Made by a program: the position numbers and the translations under genes
Source of the DNA: Macrolepiota albuminosa
Taxonomy: Eukaryota; Basidiomycota; Agaricomycetes; Agaricales; Agaricaceae
Direction of reading: 5' to 3'
Assembly: GCA_027475525.1 (NCBI GenBank)
Contig: JAMWFC010000053.1
Span: forward strand, 1,240,001 to 1,304,000
Length of the DNA stretch: 64,000 nt
Shown: positions 48,721 through 61,304 of the stretch, piece by piece
Layout: each line of letters begins with the position of its first letter
Numbering within the stretch: position 1 is the first letter of the stretch
Notes under the pieces: generated by a model
What the model was told of the DNA's origin: nothing
The model's input: only the letters and a program-made list of their open reading frames with translations
The model's database searches: none

Positions 48721-49868
48721 ATGCCTGACGTCATCTGGTACCAACCCACCTATGGCTCTACCTACCATCCTGGCCAGCAGATCGCTGTCAATTTTAGACC
48801 CACGGAGTCGAGCTGTGATGCATCATTCCGGCTATGTACGTCCAATGACATATCCGCACCTCAGCGTCGCAGGGAAGATCCTGCCCTAGGTAGACGAGGC
48901 TGTGGAACGTCGACCTGGCCTCTAATAATCAAACAAAAGAATGGAACCTGCACGACAATGCTGTGAGTACATGTAAGGACGCCTGCAATTCATGTTGATA
49001 ACTGTGTTCAGCGATCCTCCGTCTGTTCAAAAAGAGCAGACTTTTGTACTTCAAATGCAAACCAGGTCGGGCTCAGTATCGGAATCGCCGTACTTTACTT
49101 TGTCCTGTGAGGATACCGTCTATCTCGGATATTGTAACCCTTCTGACGCCCCAAACGTTAGCCTCCAGGAAACTGTCAGCTCCACCAGATACGAATGGGA
49201 ATTCCGATGTTTCTCCTACGCCAACAAGTGCTGGGGCCTCTGAAAATATGCCATACTCTTCTAAGAGCAATTCCATGGGCGACCAGATAGACCTTCCAGG
49301 TTCATCCTCCAGCCCAGACACACCGTTTCCACGCACTTATAATGTTCTATCCGCGCGAGACGCTACATCCGGCTCCACACTTACGCCTAACATGTTCTTA
49401 GGCACTAGCAACCCTCTATCTTTTGCCATTCCGCTCGGATTCATCCTATCCATTACGGTAGTTGCAGTAATATTGGCAGTATACCACTTCCGCAAACGCG
49501 TAGAGAAACGGACGACTGACGCTGAAAAACTTGCAACTATGAGCCGGTTCTCGAGCAGATGCAGCATGTACAAGGTCCCTCTGGAGTACCCGGATAGCGT
49601 GGCGCTTCCTGCGCATGTGTCGGGTCCCGTGCCGCTTTTCATGCCAGTGGATTTGGATACGCCTTCGGCTCAGGAGACGAGGCGTCCTACAAGAAAGTCA
49701 GTGCCGGTTTCTGCTTCGTATACGAACGTATCTTCGCCATCTCGGGAGTCGACAAAGGTTATCAGGGGATCGAGGCCATTGATAGTGTCAAGCGGGAGTG
49801 CAGAGACACCAGAGGGCGACGCTAGTGGAGTGAATAAGAACGTTGACGCGGAGAATCCCAGGAAGTGA
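48721..49868 (+). CDS. Single-pass membrane protein with a KRE9/KNH1-like outer domain
   Basis: Three exons: 48,721-48,962, 49,012-49,106 and 49,162-49,868 (introns GTGAGT...TCAG, 49 nt, and GTGAGG...TTAG, 55 nt; frame kept). The first 130 residues (VIWYQPTYGSTYHPGQQIAV, SFRLCTS, QTFVLQMQTRSGSVSESPYF) resemble the beta-sandwich of KRE9/KNH1-type cell-wall proteins. A Ser/Thr/Pro-rich stalk follows, then one transmembrane helix (LSFAIPLGFILSITVVAVIL), a basic stop (FRKRVEKR) and a cytoplasmic tail of about 125 residues rich in Ser/Thr. Such proteins act at the plasma membrane or wall. No signal peptide is evident before residue 5, so a missed upstream exon or another start is possible. Confidence 0.6.
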
Positions 49869-50873
49869 TTGTATTAATGTGAAATTTATTGTTTTGGAAA
49901 AACCAAGATATTTGTATTCGTCGTCAGTGCTCCGTTGCCAAAACGCCTTTGATGGCAGCTTTATGAAAATGTAATATCACTCTATTGAGAAAGGCCTAGG
50001 CCAAATATTTGTTGGTAATCAGCATGCAGTGAAAAAGTTGTACGATTGGCTTGATGAAATGTTTCCACCTTGCAAGTGTACAGTGACCATAGAGATTATC
50101 TTGTCCGCAGATGACCATGCCTCATATAACAAGGAGTGAGAGGTACAGTCCAGCGGTAGTTCTATCGTTATCGTTATCGTGAGTGCTGGACGGAAATGAG
50201 AGCCTACGGACAGGATATAGCTGAAGCGTAGGCTATCAGAATGGTACTTGGCTAAGGAAAAATGCGCTCACCGCCTCAGAAGTCTGTCTGTAATAATAGA
50301 GAGAACAACTGAGGCTAAGAGACATTGACGCGAGTTTACTTCCATAGTCACGTGACCACGTGTATCAGCTGACCCAATAGACCCTTTCCAGGCCGAAGTG
50401 AGCTGCTAGAGGGGAAAGATCGATGATCGCGTTGCTCATCGTATCGGTGTAGTGTTTTGAGAAAAAAATGGCTTAAAATCCCACGATCCAAGTTGCAGAA
50501 GACTCAAGGTGTGTCAGCACGAGACATAATAGATCTATCAATCTCAGAAGAGGTTGACTCTGCTTCGTTTCTATTGGTACGCAAAGCTTCTTTATCAGTT
50601 TTGAATTACGATATCTAAACTGTATAGATAAGTAAACGTGTCTTATCTTGCGCAGACTTGAAGAAGACTTTACAGGATGGTACGTCTCACGAGTGTGGAA
50701 CCGGATCTTCCGACGATAACAGGTATGTACTCCAGGTGATAACATAGTGCTCCATGTCCGCGTGAAGAAGTGGACGACTATCTCACTGAAGCGAGCTTTA
50801 CGTCAAGGTTCATTACATCATCTAGCATCCCAGTCACTTGTCTTTTCTCTCTAGACTATCTTCTCTTTTAAGC
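49869..50873. other. Intergenic region with no supported gene
   Basis: About 1 kb. Three TATCG(T) words occur in a row near 50,162-50,180 and a CACGTGACCACGTG pair near 50,348. CACGTG is an E-box core for bHLH factors and could regulate the permease. The minus frame at 50,473-50,745 has no motif. Confidence 0.4.
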
Positions 50874-53277
50874 ATGGATTTTGACATCACTCGCTACCAG
50901 TCTCCATCCCACAACCACTCGCATACTGACGAGTGGCGGTCTTCACAGCAGAGAGATCACTCTCCTACGACTGGTTCTCTCATGCCCAAAGTCCTCAATC
51001 CATTGGATAAGAATGTTTCCATTAAGGAAGAAAGTGTCGTTGAACATGGCATATCCTTGCGACAAGCGGATGATATCAGGTTGGCTGAGTTAGGTTCGTG
51101 CTGGTTGTTTTACTTCGTGCGCTCAGCTCTCATCTATGACAGGATATAAGAGTGAATTTCGACGTGAATTCTCGCTCTTTGAAACGATCGCATTCGCGTT
51201 TTCCATCATGGCCCTCATCGCATCTGTGTCGTCAACCATGGGATTTGGACTTATAAATGGTGGACACGTTGGCCTGGTCTTTGGATGGTTGATCCCAAGT
51301 GTCTTTGTGATGACAGTTGCGCTCTCATTAGCTGAATTGACATCGTCCATGCCGTACGTTTGCGTGCATAATTCCAACTTGAAGGAACTTAAACTCTTTT
51401 TGAACTACTTAAGCACGAGTGCAGGTCTTTATTACTTCTCTTCAAAGCTTGCACCACCAGAGTATGCTCCCTTGGCGAGTTGGATCACAGGTACAAGGAC
51501 TGTCAATCCATGGTGTCATCTATATCTACTGAAACTTGATTCTCCATCTCCTAGGTTGGGCCAACATTACCGGCCAAATTGCTTTAATGTGCTCTATAGA
51601 TTTCAACTGTGCTCAGATGATTACTTCAGCGATCAGTGTTGCTTCTGACGGTGCAACAAATCTGTCATCAGGAGCCACTTACGGAATTTTACTTGCCGTC
51701 TTGGTTTCACATGGTATTATTTGTTCAGCTGCGACTTCAATATTGGCGAGGCTGAACTTATACTACGTTGTTGTAAATGGTTATTATTTTTACCTTCGAA
51801 TAAGCTTCAGTCTCATTCCAGCCCCGTATTGCAGTTGGAACAACAATTGCGGCTATAATTGCTTTATTGGTCATGTCTGAGGAAAAAGTCTCCACGAAAG
51901 ATGCCTTTACTTTGTTTGAAAATCATTCAGGGTGGGCAAATGGTAAGTCCTTCTTCAGGTACCTCAGGATCCCAGTTCATTCTGAAATAGATGGTTGGGC
52001 ATTCATTCTTGCTTTCACAGCACCGATGTGGTGTTTGACTGGTTGTGGGAGGCATTCTTATACCTGCTGGACAACATGATAACTCATCGCCCTTGTTGAA
52101 GATGACTCGGCTGCACACATATCCGAAGAGACTGCTGGTGCAAGTAAAACTGCACCGATTGCTATTCTCGCAAGTTAAATGATCAATATCTGACCCGTAC
52201 ATTCTGACCCCTTTCGACCAGGTCGGTGTTGGAGCCACTGCCAGTTTAGGTTGGATCCTGTTGATTGTTATCAGCTTCGTTATTCCTTCTACTACCAACG
52301 TTCTCAAAACGAAACTTCCATTGCCAATGGCACAAGTCTTGCTCGATGCTTTGGGGAAAAGGGGAATGCTTGCCATCTGGTCCTTTACCACCGTTGTTCA
52401 GGTTAGGATTGCCTATTAGGATTCCACATCTTGTATCTACTAATTTGAATCTGGCTCATGATACTTAGTATTTCTCAGGTGCTGCGCAAGGTGTAGATGC
52501 CTCTCGAGCAGTGTTTGCTTTTGCTAGGTATAAAGTAGAAGATGCTTTATTCTTAGCAAGGCTTGACAAATCATCACTAGAGACAATGCCCTCCCTGGAT
52601 CAAAATGGTGGAAAGCGATCAACCCATACACACAAACACCAGTCAATGCTGTCTGGCTTGTAATGGCTGTATCTGCAATATGTGGGTTGTTAGGATTCTC
52701 CACTGCCGTTCTAACATCTCTTGCGGGGCAAGTGACAAAACTGGGTGAAATTGTCTCTGCTGACATATTTTCTAGGGCATCTGTCATTGGATTATATACT
52801 TCTTATGCCACACCAATTTTTCTGAGGATCACATCAGGTCGGAACAAATTTATTCCTGGCCCTTTCAGCTGTGAGCTGATCCAATACTCAGAATGGTTTT
52901 GATCTTTGTTAACAAAATAAAATAGTAGGACCATGGTCAACACCAGTTGGAATCATTGCTATTGCTTGGGTTTCATTTATAATTGTCCTTCTATTCTTTC
53001 CTCCTGGACAAAACCCTAAAGCACAAGATATGAGTATGTACTTTTTTGTTATTAAATATTATAATTCAAGTGCTTTGCAGATTATGCTGTTGTGATTATT
53101 ATGGTTGTATCTATCTTTTCCAGTATTACTTGGGTTATTTCAGCACATAAATGGTTTCAAGGGCCTATCAGAAACATTGATGTTGGGCTAGAAAAGGTAG
53201 TTCATCATGCAGAAATGCAATTGACAAATGAAGTTCATGAGGTTCATGGTTCAGGTCATAGTTTGTCATTTGCATAG
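50874..53277 (+). CDS. Amino-acid/GABA-type permease (APC superfamily)
   Basis: Twelve-helix plasma- or vacuole-membrane transporter of amino acids, GABA or choline. Start MDFDITRYQSP at 50,874; a soluble N-terminus, then YKSEFRREFSLFETIAFAFS, MGFGLINGGHVGLVFGW, SLAELTSSMPTSAGLYYFS (family signature), GWANITGQIAL, DGWAFILAFTAPMWCLTGYD, DSAAHISEETAGASKTAPIA, FARDNALPGSKWW, GASVIGLYTSYATPIFLRI, PFSLGPWSTPVGIIAIAWV and the end HSLSFA. Exons join in frame across about a dozen introns. Two introns need GC rather than GT donors: 52,170-52,221 and 52,728-52,775, both starting GCAAGT and ending AG. The final exons pass into A+T-rich DNA, so the gene marks the edge of the gene-rich core. Confidence 0.85.
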
Positions 53278-54710
53278 CTAATTTGTATAGTATTATCCGA
53301 TGTCATTGTAACTTGTGAATAAATTCTCATCTGATCTAGGCCTTGAAAATGAAGTTTGAAGTATTTTTTTTAAGAACCTGCTCTTGAAATGTTCTAATTT
53401 AATTATTTGCTTGAATTAATGTTTTATTTTTATAAACTGGTAAATGAATTTGTCACAATAATTATGTAAAACCACAAAGAAAATCTGAGTAGAAAGAGCT
53501 TTAGAGATTTTCACAATGGTCATTCTTCTTTAAACGAGTCAGCTATACTTGATCTGAAGAGCTCTTTAACAATGATTAATAGTACATTGGAGCCTCTACT
53601 ATATATTTTTACATGCTATTCATTTTTATATTGCATGTTTAATATTATTAATAAAGAATATTTTTTAAAGTAAAACTTTGTATTTCTTTTAATTTACTTA
53701 TAGTGCAGGACTTATTTCTACACTATTCTATATAGCTTGCTAAGAATAAGTCCATAGTTCTATGTACAACTTACAAAAACATAATGATACTTTTTAACTT
53801 AAGTGCTTAACAGCAGTTTTGTTTCTTTTTTACATTACTTTTTAGACTTTTCAAAACTATTGTTAGTTGCTTTGAATATCTTATAAAGACTACACTATTC
53901 AATAATTTTTATATCTCACTAAAAATAAATTGTTCTATGCTGCTTATGCAAATTAGAAGTTTTTATTAATAATCAATCAGATAAAATAATCATTTACTAA
54001 AATAAATTGTTCTATGCTGCTTATGCAAATTAGAAGTTTTTATTAATAATCAATCAGATAAAATAATCATTTACTTTTATTGATTTAATTGTACAAGGCT
54101 TGACTACATGACACACATACTTATAAAGCAATTGATAGTATTAATGACTGCACTTAGCTAATTTTTTGTTTTAACTGGACAAGTCAGAGCAAGTCTTGAG
54201 AGGACCAATCTAGCCTGTTTCAACTCCAACCTAAGTATATTAACCAAATTATCTTTGGAAGAGGTGTGGAGGGTAGCTATGAAATAATAAATGTATTACC
54301 TTGCTTAGCCTATGCTTGGGTCATCTTGGATGATACTTTCTTTAGGCAAAGCAAATCTAGAGAGTGGTCATCAAAGTGAAATCTACCTTTAAGGTGAGAC
54401 TCTCTTGAAGGTAGTTTCACCTGTGCCTGCTCTCTTTCCAGTTGCATGTAATGTCTAGCAGCTCTTCAAGCACTGTTTGGTTGCATAAAAACTAAGTTTT
54501 AATTGCCACCAATGACTGCACTTAGCTGATATTTTGTTTTTACTGGATGAGTTGGAGCAAGTCTCAAGAGAGATGCTTCTTGATCCAATACTACCACACC
54601 TCTTTTTGGGGTCCTGGTAGCTTTGGATTTTCAGCCAGTGTATTAATACTTTCTCCTTTACTCTCATGTCATAACTCAGGCCTCAGGCCAACACTGCACT
54701 CAACTATACC
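53278..54710. other. A+T-rich repeat DNA after the permease gene
   Basis: No gene. A segment starting ATGACTGCACTTAGCT near 54,143 recurs in diverged form near 54,511, a direct repeat about 370 bp apart that also shares GAGCAAGTCT. An exact 77-bp duplication lies at 53,929-54,082. Confidence 0.45.
53929..54082. repeat. Exact 77-bp tandem duplication
   Basis: TGTTCTATGCTGCTTATG at 53,931 recurs at 54,008, a period of 77. Likely an assembly overlap. Confidence 0.85.
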
Positions 54711-54734
54711 TACTTCTGCCCTCTTCTGGCTTTG

Positions 54735-55570
54735 ATGAGTATGGCCAACTCTGTTAAGTCCACTCCAAGAATCCCACCTAGCAGTGCTACCAGGTCAGAG
54801 ACTTCAGTTGCAACCTCCTCAAAACCCCCCAATGACTTCAAAACTATGCTCACAAATGATACATGCCCAATAAAATCCATCACTGACACCCACACCTGGC
54901 TGGAGAAGAGAGGATGGATTCTTGCAATGGAGCCCTATGAAAGAGAAAATTAGTAAATATCCTTATAACAGCTGCACTGATATGCAAATCCCCAGATATA
55001 AAAAACACTTTTGTTGCAGTCACCCTCATTCTGGATGAGGAGATCATAGATCATATCTCAAGAAACTCTGCAGACCTGGTTGTCACCAAGGCTCTTGTCA
55101 AAGTTGATGACCTTGCAAGCAAGCTAGCACACTTGGTTGACTTATAGCCACCACAGATGTTTGATGTGCTGAAGATGTTCTCTCCTTTGATAGAGCTTGT
55201 GACAGACTTGAAGAGGTTTCAACTTCTCTCAAAGTGACTCTGATGGCTGGAAACAGCAGCCAACAAAATGAAGGACCCATTCCTAACACCTACTACTTAG
55301 GCTGACATTGTCACATCAGCCCCTGATCAGACTTTGCTCTACAGATCCAATCCTCTGTCTACATTCAATTTATCAGTCTTAGAAGTGGACATCTGCCTCC
55401 AACAGTGACTCCTCCATGATGTCTGGACCACCCTTATTGAATTCAACACCAGAGACAATATGGCACCTTCTGACATTACTTATGTCTCAAGTATGTACTT
55501 AATTCAACAAGAAAATATTCAGATACTATCTAACAATAAGTCCCTAGCTGATCTGCACAGACTAATTCAA
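54735..55570 (+). pseudogene. Decayed gag-like frame of a retroelement
   Basis: Starts near MSMANSVKSTPRIPPSS, then DTCPIKSITDTHTWLEKRGW and LILDEEIIDHISRNSADL in shifting frames. The pattern (Pro/Ser start, an Asp-Thr-Trp core, helical repeats) looks like the first protein of Agaricomycete retroelements. Several stops and frame changes; class not known. Confidence 0.3.
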
Positions 55571-56470
55571 TAGTGCAACATGCCTGCCCAGTCATGAACA
55601 CAACAAGCTACAAAAAAAGCATGCATCTTAACACATGGGATTTGATAGATGTACATGGGATTTAATGGCCAAACATAACAATAATACCACCAATGGATGA
55701 AATAATAGAAGATAAATGGCATTAATCTATCATGTCTTTTCTCTAAGCAGTTGACATGCTTAGGACTTGAGAAATGATGGGGTTTCTCCATAACAAATAG
55801 CATGATATTTTGCCTTGGCATTTGATGTTGCTTGGTGACAGATTTAGATATGACTGAGCAGCAAGGTTGTTAGTCCATATTAGATAGTTTATACCATGTT
55901 ACTTACATTTTACAAACTGTTGAACTTTATTTGCAAATCACACAGCCACTGCTTTCTACCCTTTACATATCACATCAGAGCTGCTACACAAGGACCAGGC
56001 CTACTTTATAATTCCCAAACTGGCCACTGCTACAATGTGGCCACTGTCTCCTTTGTCTACCTACATTCATATATATATTGGATTTGTTGCAGATGGAACT
56101 CTCAGTCACTTATACCAGACTGAGGGTACATTGTCCATACTTAGATACACAAGCAAATCACTAACTGTACTTTAGAATACTTAACATTATTCTTAGGTGC
56201 AAAACAATACAGTCACTTATACTGGACTGAGGAATACTTAACATTATTCTTAGTCTCAGTCTAACTATCAGTCTAGATTTCTAACAGGTTATAGGCCATT
56301 GTTTCTCAACAATTCTCTAAAGTGTTAAGAAAACATTTGAGTATCCAGACCATTGATCTTATTTCTATTTCTATGCATTGTACTATGTACTTCTGTGTCT
56401 TCTTGCCTTAGTCTCTCTTGCTGGCATTATCTCTTGTCCTTGAATCTTGTGTTGACCTTCTCATTCTGCC
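55571..56470. other. A+T-rich repeat DNA with no supported gene
   Basis: GAATACTTAACATTATTCTTAG occurs at about 56,176 and 56,231 (spacing about 56), and ACTTATAC recurs nearby. Otherwise nothing recognisable. Confidence 0.45.
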
Positions 56471-59222
56471 ATGGCCCCATCAACAGAGGTGCTGGCCTCC
56501 AATTCCACCAACCTATCTATCTCAGAGCATGTCATTTGTTATAAGTGGGAAGGCCTGAAGTACAACTATGCTGAGGGCAACTTCTCTCACTGGAGCAAGA
56601 AGCTTAAGTATTTTTTAATCCTCAACAGCATTTATGCATACATGTTCTCTTCTCTCATCATCCCCTGCCTAGCATAAAAACTGAGCCTTGTGCTTATGCC
56701 AATTGGCACCTAAACAATAGGCTTGCTATTATATTCATCAAATCTGCCTTTGATGACATTGAGCATTGTAACATCATTATGTCTGAAGATGCCACTTTAT
56801 GCTTTGAGGACCTGAGGATACATGCCTATAGAGAGGGCCCAATAAAGCAGATCAGACTTTTTTAAAAGGTGCTGTCTACCTATTGCTCCCCCTCTGAGCC
56901 ACTACTAGTTATGGCAGGCCATATTGTTGACATTGTCAAATGTGCCTTTGACATAGGGGCAATTGACATGGATCTGTTTATATGCACTGCTCTCTTGAAC
57001 AGCCTGAATGACCACTCATTTGAGTCTCTGCAGAACTCTGTCTCCACTATCCTCAGCAATAGCACCAAAGAGAAGCCTTGCACACCTACCAACATTCATC
57101 TCCTAATAGAGAACACACACACAGAACATTTTGAACTTCAAAGCCAATAGCTCAATAACCTTAGATGCAAAAAGTGGAAAATTGTTCTGCACAACTGACC
57201 TACCAGGCCACAAATACAGACCCACCAGTATCTGCTGCAAAAACTGTTATTTGCTCAAACAGCCATGCAAGGAACATACCAAACTATTTTGTATACAAAA
57301 AAAAGGGGGTGGCTGGGAAAATGCTTTCAGATGTGCAAGAAGCTCAAAAGGCATTGAAGACAAAGAAAGACCAATCATCTGCTACTAATACAATGAAGTT
57401 TTATATCATAGTCACAGGTCCTGATGAGCAAGCTTGGCATATTGACCCCTCCAATTTGACACAGATTTTTACCTCAGCCAACACTGCGGCACTTGCCAGC
57501 TTCACCAGTCCACCCTCTGCCTCCTTTGTGGCAAATCTATCTATGGAATGCTGAGAGCATATCAGCTTTATGGCTTTCAAAGAGCCAAATACATCTATCA
57601 ATTGGACCCACTATATAAAGCCTGTTGACAGCTAATCATGGCTGCTGACATATGTCCTATGCAACAAGCCAAACACACACCTATTGTATCAATCAAGTCA
57701 AGCTATTTTTAATCAATTCTGAAGCCACAATACACATATCTTCTTACTGCAGCAATTTTTTTACCCTCCATCCTATTCAACCTCATGCAGTTAAAAAACT
57801 AGGAGGATCTTCTGTAAATGCAATAGAGATAGGGAATATCCATATTCATATTGCAAAAGGTGCTACAATTATATTCAAAGATGCACTATACATTTCTAAT
57901 GCAATAGTTTGCCTCATATCTATTAGTGCACTTGCAAAACATTCCAGTCTGAACTCCTTGTTCAACAATACTTCTATAAAACTTATTTACAAGTCTACCA
58001 GCACTGTCATTGCACAAAAAATTCTACTCCCCAATCAACAACTCCATGCTTTAAATTTCTCATCTGTGTCCACCAGGCATCATGCCTTCACAACCAGCCA
58101 TATCTCTGATTGCAAAACTTGGCATTGCCATCTTGGGCATGCTAATTATCAAACTGTCATGGAGATGGCAAAAACTAGCCTGTTACCAGGTATTGATATA
58201 ACACTATACCAGCAGTCAGGGACACACCATGCACCAGAAGTCAAAATAAACATTTAATTATAGGCTGAAAACTGTAAGCCTCCTGGTAGCAGTCTCAACA
58301 AAGATATATCTCCAAAACATCCCAATAAATACACAGAAAAGTACAGAACAACAGGCAGGGCCCCAGGGAGTGAATCACCTAGGCTAGAGTTTATTGAACA
58401 CCTCTTATTGGAAGTCTATTGGTAGACAAAGGCTCGGTGGTTCCCAGGGAGTGAACTACTTAGGCTGGAGTTTATTGAGAACCTTTTTCTGCCTTGCAGG
58501 GTATTTGATATTTTGTGGAGCACTCAATACATCAACCTTATCATCAAGCACCAGTGTGGATTAGAGGAAACTTTCTAAGACTTCAAGAAAGCCCCAGAAC
58601 TATCAGTACTACTTGCAACCAAGTACTACAGTATACCCACCACCTTTCCATTAAAACTGCCCAAATGTGACTCATGTATTCTTAGTAAATAAACTAGGAA
58701 TACAGTTCCTAAAGTGTGGGAGGAAGGGTGGAGGGCAACACAAAAGCTAGAGATTGTATAAGTAGACCTTACTGGGCCTCAGTCCATTGTTTCATAGAAT
58801 GGATATCTATACATAAAATATCATTGACAACTTTATGAGTGAACACTGGACTATTCTTCTGAAACAGAAAGGCAACACACTAACACATCTAAAGTTATGG
58901 CAAGTTGCACAAGAAACAGAAATCTAAGGGAGACTCAGCATATACTATACAAAGCACAATAAAGAGCTTGAAGGTCATAAAATATAAGTGTGGCTGCTTT
59001 TGAGAGGGTCTGAACATCAATACAGGGTGCTTTACACTTCAGAACACATTGGACAGGTCAAACATATGCACCAAACAATTATGGGTAAAGCTAGGGCCAT
59101 GTGCATCACAATGAGTTGTCTACTAAACATATGAGACAAGTTCTACATGATGGCTTCACACCTGTATAAAAGAACATTAATGAAGTCACTTGCTAGTATT
59201 ACCCCGCACAAAGCATGGACTG
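56471..59222 (+). pseudogene. Decayed Ty1/copia gag, protease and integrase
   Basis: Gag start MAPSTEVLASN, then NFSHWSKKLKYFL (the W-x5-L gag motif). At 56,900-57,130 there is LLNSLNDHSFESLQNSVST, a UBN2-type gag helix. A zinc-knuckle relic lies at about 57,230-57,310. The protease site reads INSEATIHIS, with the catalytic DSG altered to NSE. The pre-integrase piece is WHCHLGHANYQTV at about 58,110-58,160. Integrase pieces follow near 58,765 (DLTGPQSIVS) and 59,065-59,220 (HQTIMGKARAMCI, ITPHKAWTG). Stops and shifts occur throughout. The frame is interrupted by element X at 59,228 and resumes at 61,305. Confidence 0.6.
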
Positions 59223-59227
59223 GCCAG

Positions 59228-61299
59228 TGATGATGCCCAAAAGTAGATCAGTAGTAGATACAGTTTATGGCTACTGACATGTATAACAATGCATTGGATG
59301 TGCTAAGTTTTGAGAAAGTCCTGGGCAGTTTCCAGAGAACAAGTCAGAAACAAGTTAAACGGCAAAATTTGGTGCAAGTCGGTAAGAGTGTCCAGCAAGG
59401 AATATGTGGTAAGGATAGTGCGCTGATAGGCTTCTACTTGGACTGAGCACATCAAGAGACATTATAGGTTGGCTGACATTTGACATACAGGAGACTCTAG
59501 TGACCAGATTGAATACAGAACAGCTCTGGCTTGGGCACTTTATTGCAGGTCTTACCCATTTATCTTAATCCCTATTCATCAGCCCTTCAGCACCCTCTAT
59601 TTACCGACTTCAAGGAATTGGGAGGTTTGGGATGTATAGCACTAATACAACAACAGGAGGTGGACTCTGACCAAACCCTGATTATTTTCAGAAGGGGTCA
59701 GCATTAGGCACTGCCATTTGACGAGGCACCTCAATCAGAAGTCTAAAAGAATCAATGACAGTGGCACAGGATATACTTAAACCTAACATCTGGACCTGTC
59801 AGGAATTGATACAATGAGTAGCACTGATATTAGCGCTCACAGTGTCTGTTGAGGATTTTTTAACCATACTCTGAAGCAGCCTGGCCAATTAGAATTAAAT
59901 TAAGAGTAAGCAGACCAATATAATTCTAAGTCAATTTAGAGTTACTATTGGTTGCCGTGGGTTATAATGCTGTTGGTCGCCATCATCCATATGCTGTGAG
60001 TTGCTATTGACAGGTCACTGTTAGAGGGAACCATGAGGAGAGGCACTAAGAGGTAGCACTACAGATGGACTTATCTTGGAAAATACAGTAGCACATAGTA
60101 TATAAGATAGCTACTTCACATGTACATAACAACAAATCATAACCCTTGAGCACCCAAGTTACACTTAGCATTCAAATTGTAAGATAGCTACTTCACATGT
60201 ACATAACAACAAATCATAACCCTTGAGCACCCAAGTTACACTTAGCATTCAAATTGTGCTAGCTCTGCCTGACTTTGTTCCTAAGTTGGGCACTAGCTTT
60301 GTCTATCTCATCTACATTGTTTATAGTGCCACCTATGGGCACATTTTGCTGCACTATTTGTCTTTTTCTCTATATCCTTGTCTAAACTACAGCGCTCACA
60401 GTTTGTTAGGTAGCATCTGAGGTGTTATTATCTAGCACATTGTTTTATCACATCTGCTTGAGCACACTGGAACCCTGTCAGGACTCCTCACAACTACACA
60501 TGCCAGATGCTGGAGATGGCATTGTGCTGCGTATACGTCCAGCACACCCAACTATAGTTGGCATCATCAGCACTAACAACGAAGTGTGCCTGAGTGAGAG
60601 AGATACAAATATAAGTAAGTGTGGCAGAAAACATGGCAAGGAAACAAGAGGCTTAGCAATAGCTAAGCTGCGTAATGCCTGCTATAAGTGCAAGGCGCAT
60701 AGGTTCTATAAGCGTAATTGCAGCAAGCAGGCTAAGAGTGCTCAGACAGTTGGCGACTATGAACTTAGTCCTAAAAGAAATTTGAACCATAGAGTGAACT
60801 GAGAGGTGTAAATGGAGTGCTCTGTTCTGTGGTAACTAGTGATAATAGTAAGTATTTATAGTGAGAAACAAGTTCCCTATCACCAAGTAGCTAAGAGTTG
60901 CCAAGAGGTGGTGAACTGTAAGTAATGTAATTAAATGTCATGTATTAAACTAAATGTTGAAAAATGAAGCAAGCAGGCTGTCCATTTGGCTGAGAGAGAG
61001 GTGCCAGGGTAAACGTTAGACTGGCCATCATGAGTAAATGACATTATTCCTAATTTATAAGCACTGTCGTTGGCTAGCCATGTCATGTGCTGATTAATTG
61101 ATGCTTCCTGTTGATGCTTGCCAGCAGCATGATGCCAGGTGTCATTCCAACTGCCGCTGGCGCTATCACTAATTGGATCTGTTGCTTGCCATGTGTGGCT
61201 GTTGGGTAAGGCCTAAAATAGATAAATCATGTGCGCCAAGTTCAGAACATGCATGGCAAGGTGTCCAGAGCTGATGTCTAGCCTGTGTGGGGTCCTATC
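59228..61299. mobile_element. Element X, copy 2, nested in the decayed copia integrase
   Basis: Begins TGATGATGCCCAAAAG and ends GGGGTCCTATC, as in copy 1. The copia integrase reading KAWTGQ stops at its left edge and RPDYSYMQEIGCKAF-type sequence resumes at its right edge. Flanks GCCAG (59,223-59,227) and ACTGG (61,300-61,304) could be one 5-bp target duplication changed by three transitions. Compared with copy 1 it holds about 1.1 kb more between about 59,430 and 60,590, perhaps a further nested insertion. A plus frame at 60,422-60,802 contains the Cys-rich CYKCKAHRFYKRNCSKQ seen in copy 1. Confidence 0.55.
60104..60258. repeat. Exact 77-bp tandem duplication
   Basis: AAGATAGCTACTTCACATG at 60,104 recurs at 60,181, a period of 77. 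Likely an assembly overlap. Confidence 0.85.
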
Positions 61300-61304
61300 A
61301 CTGG

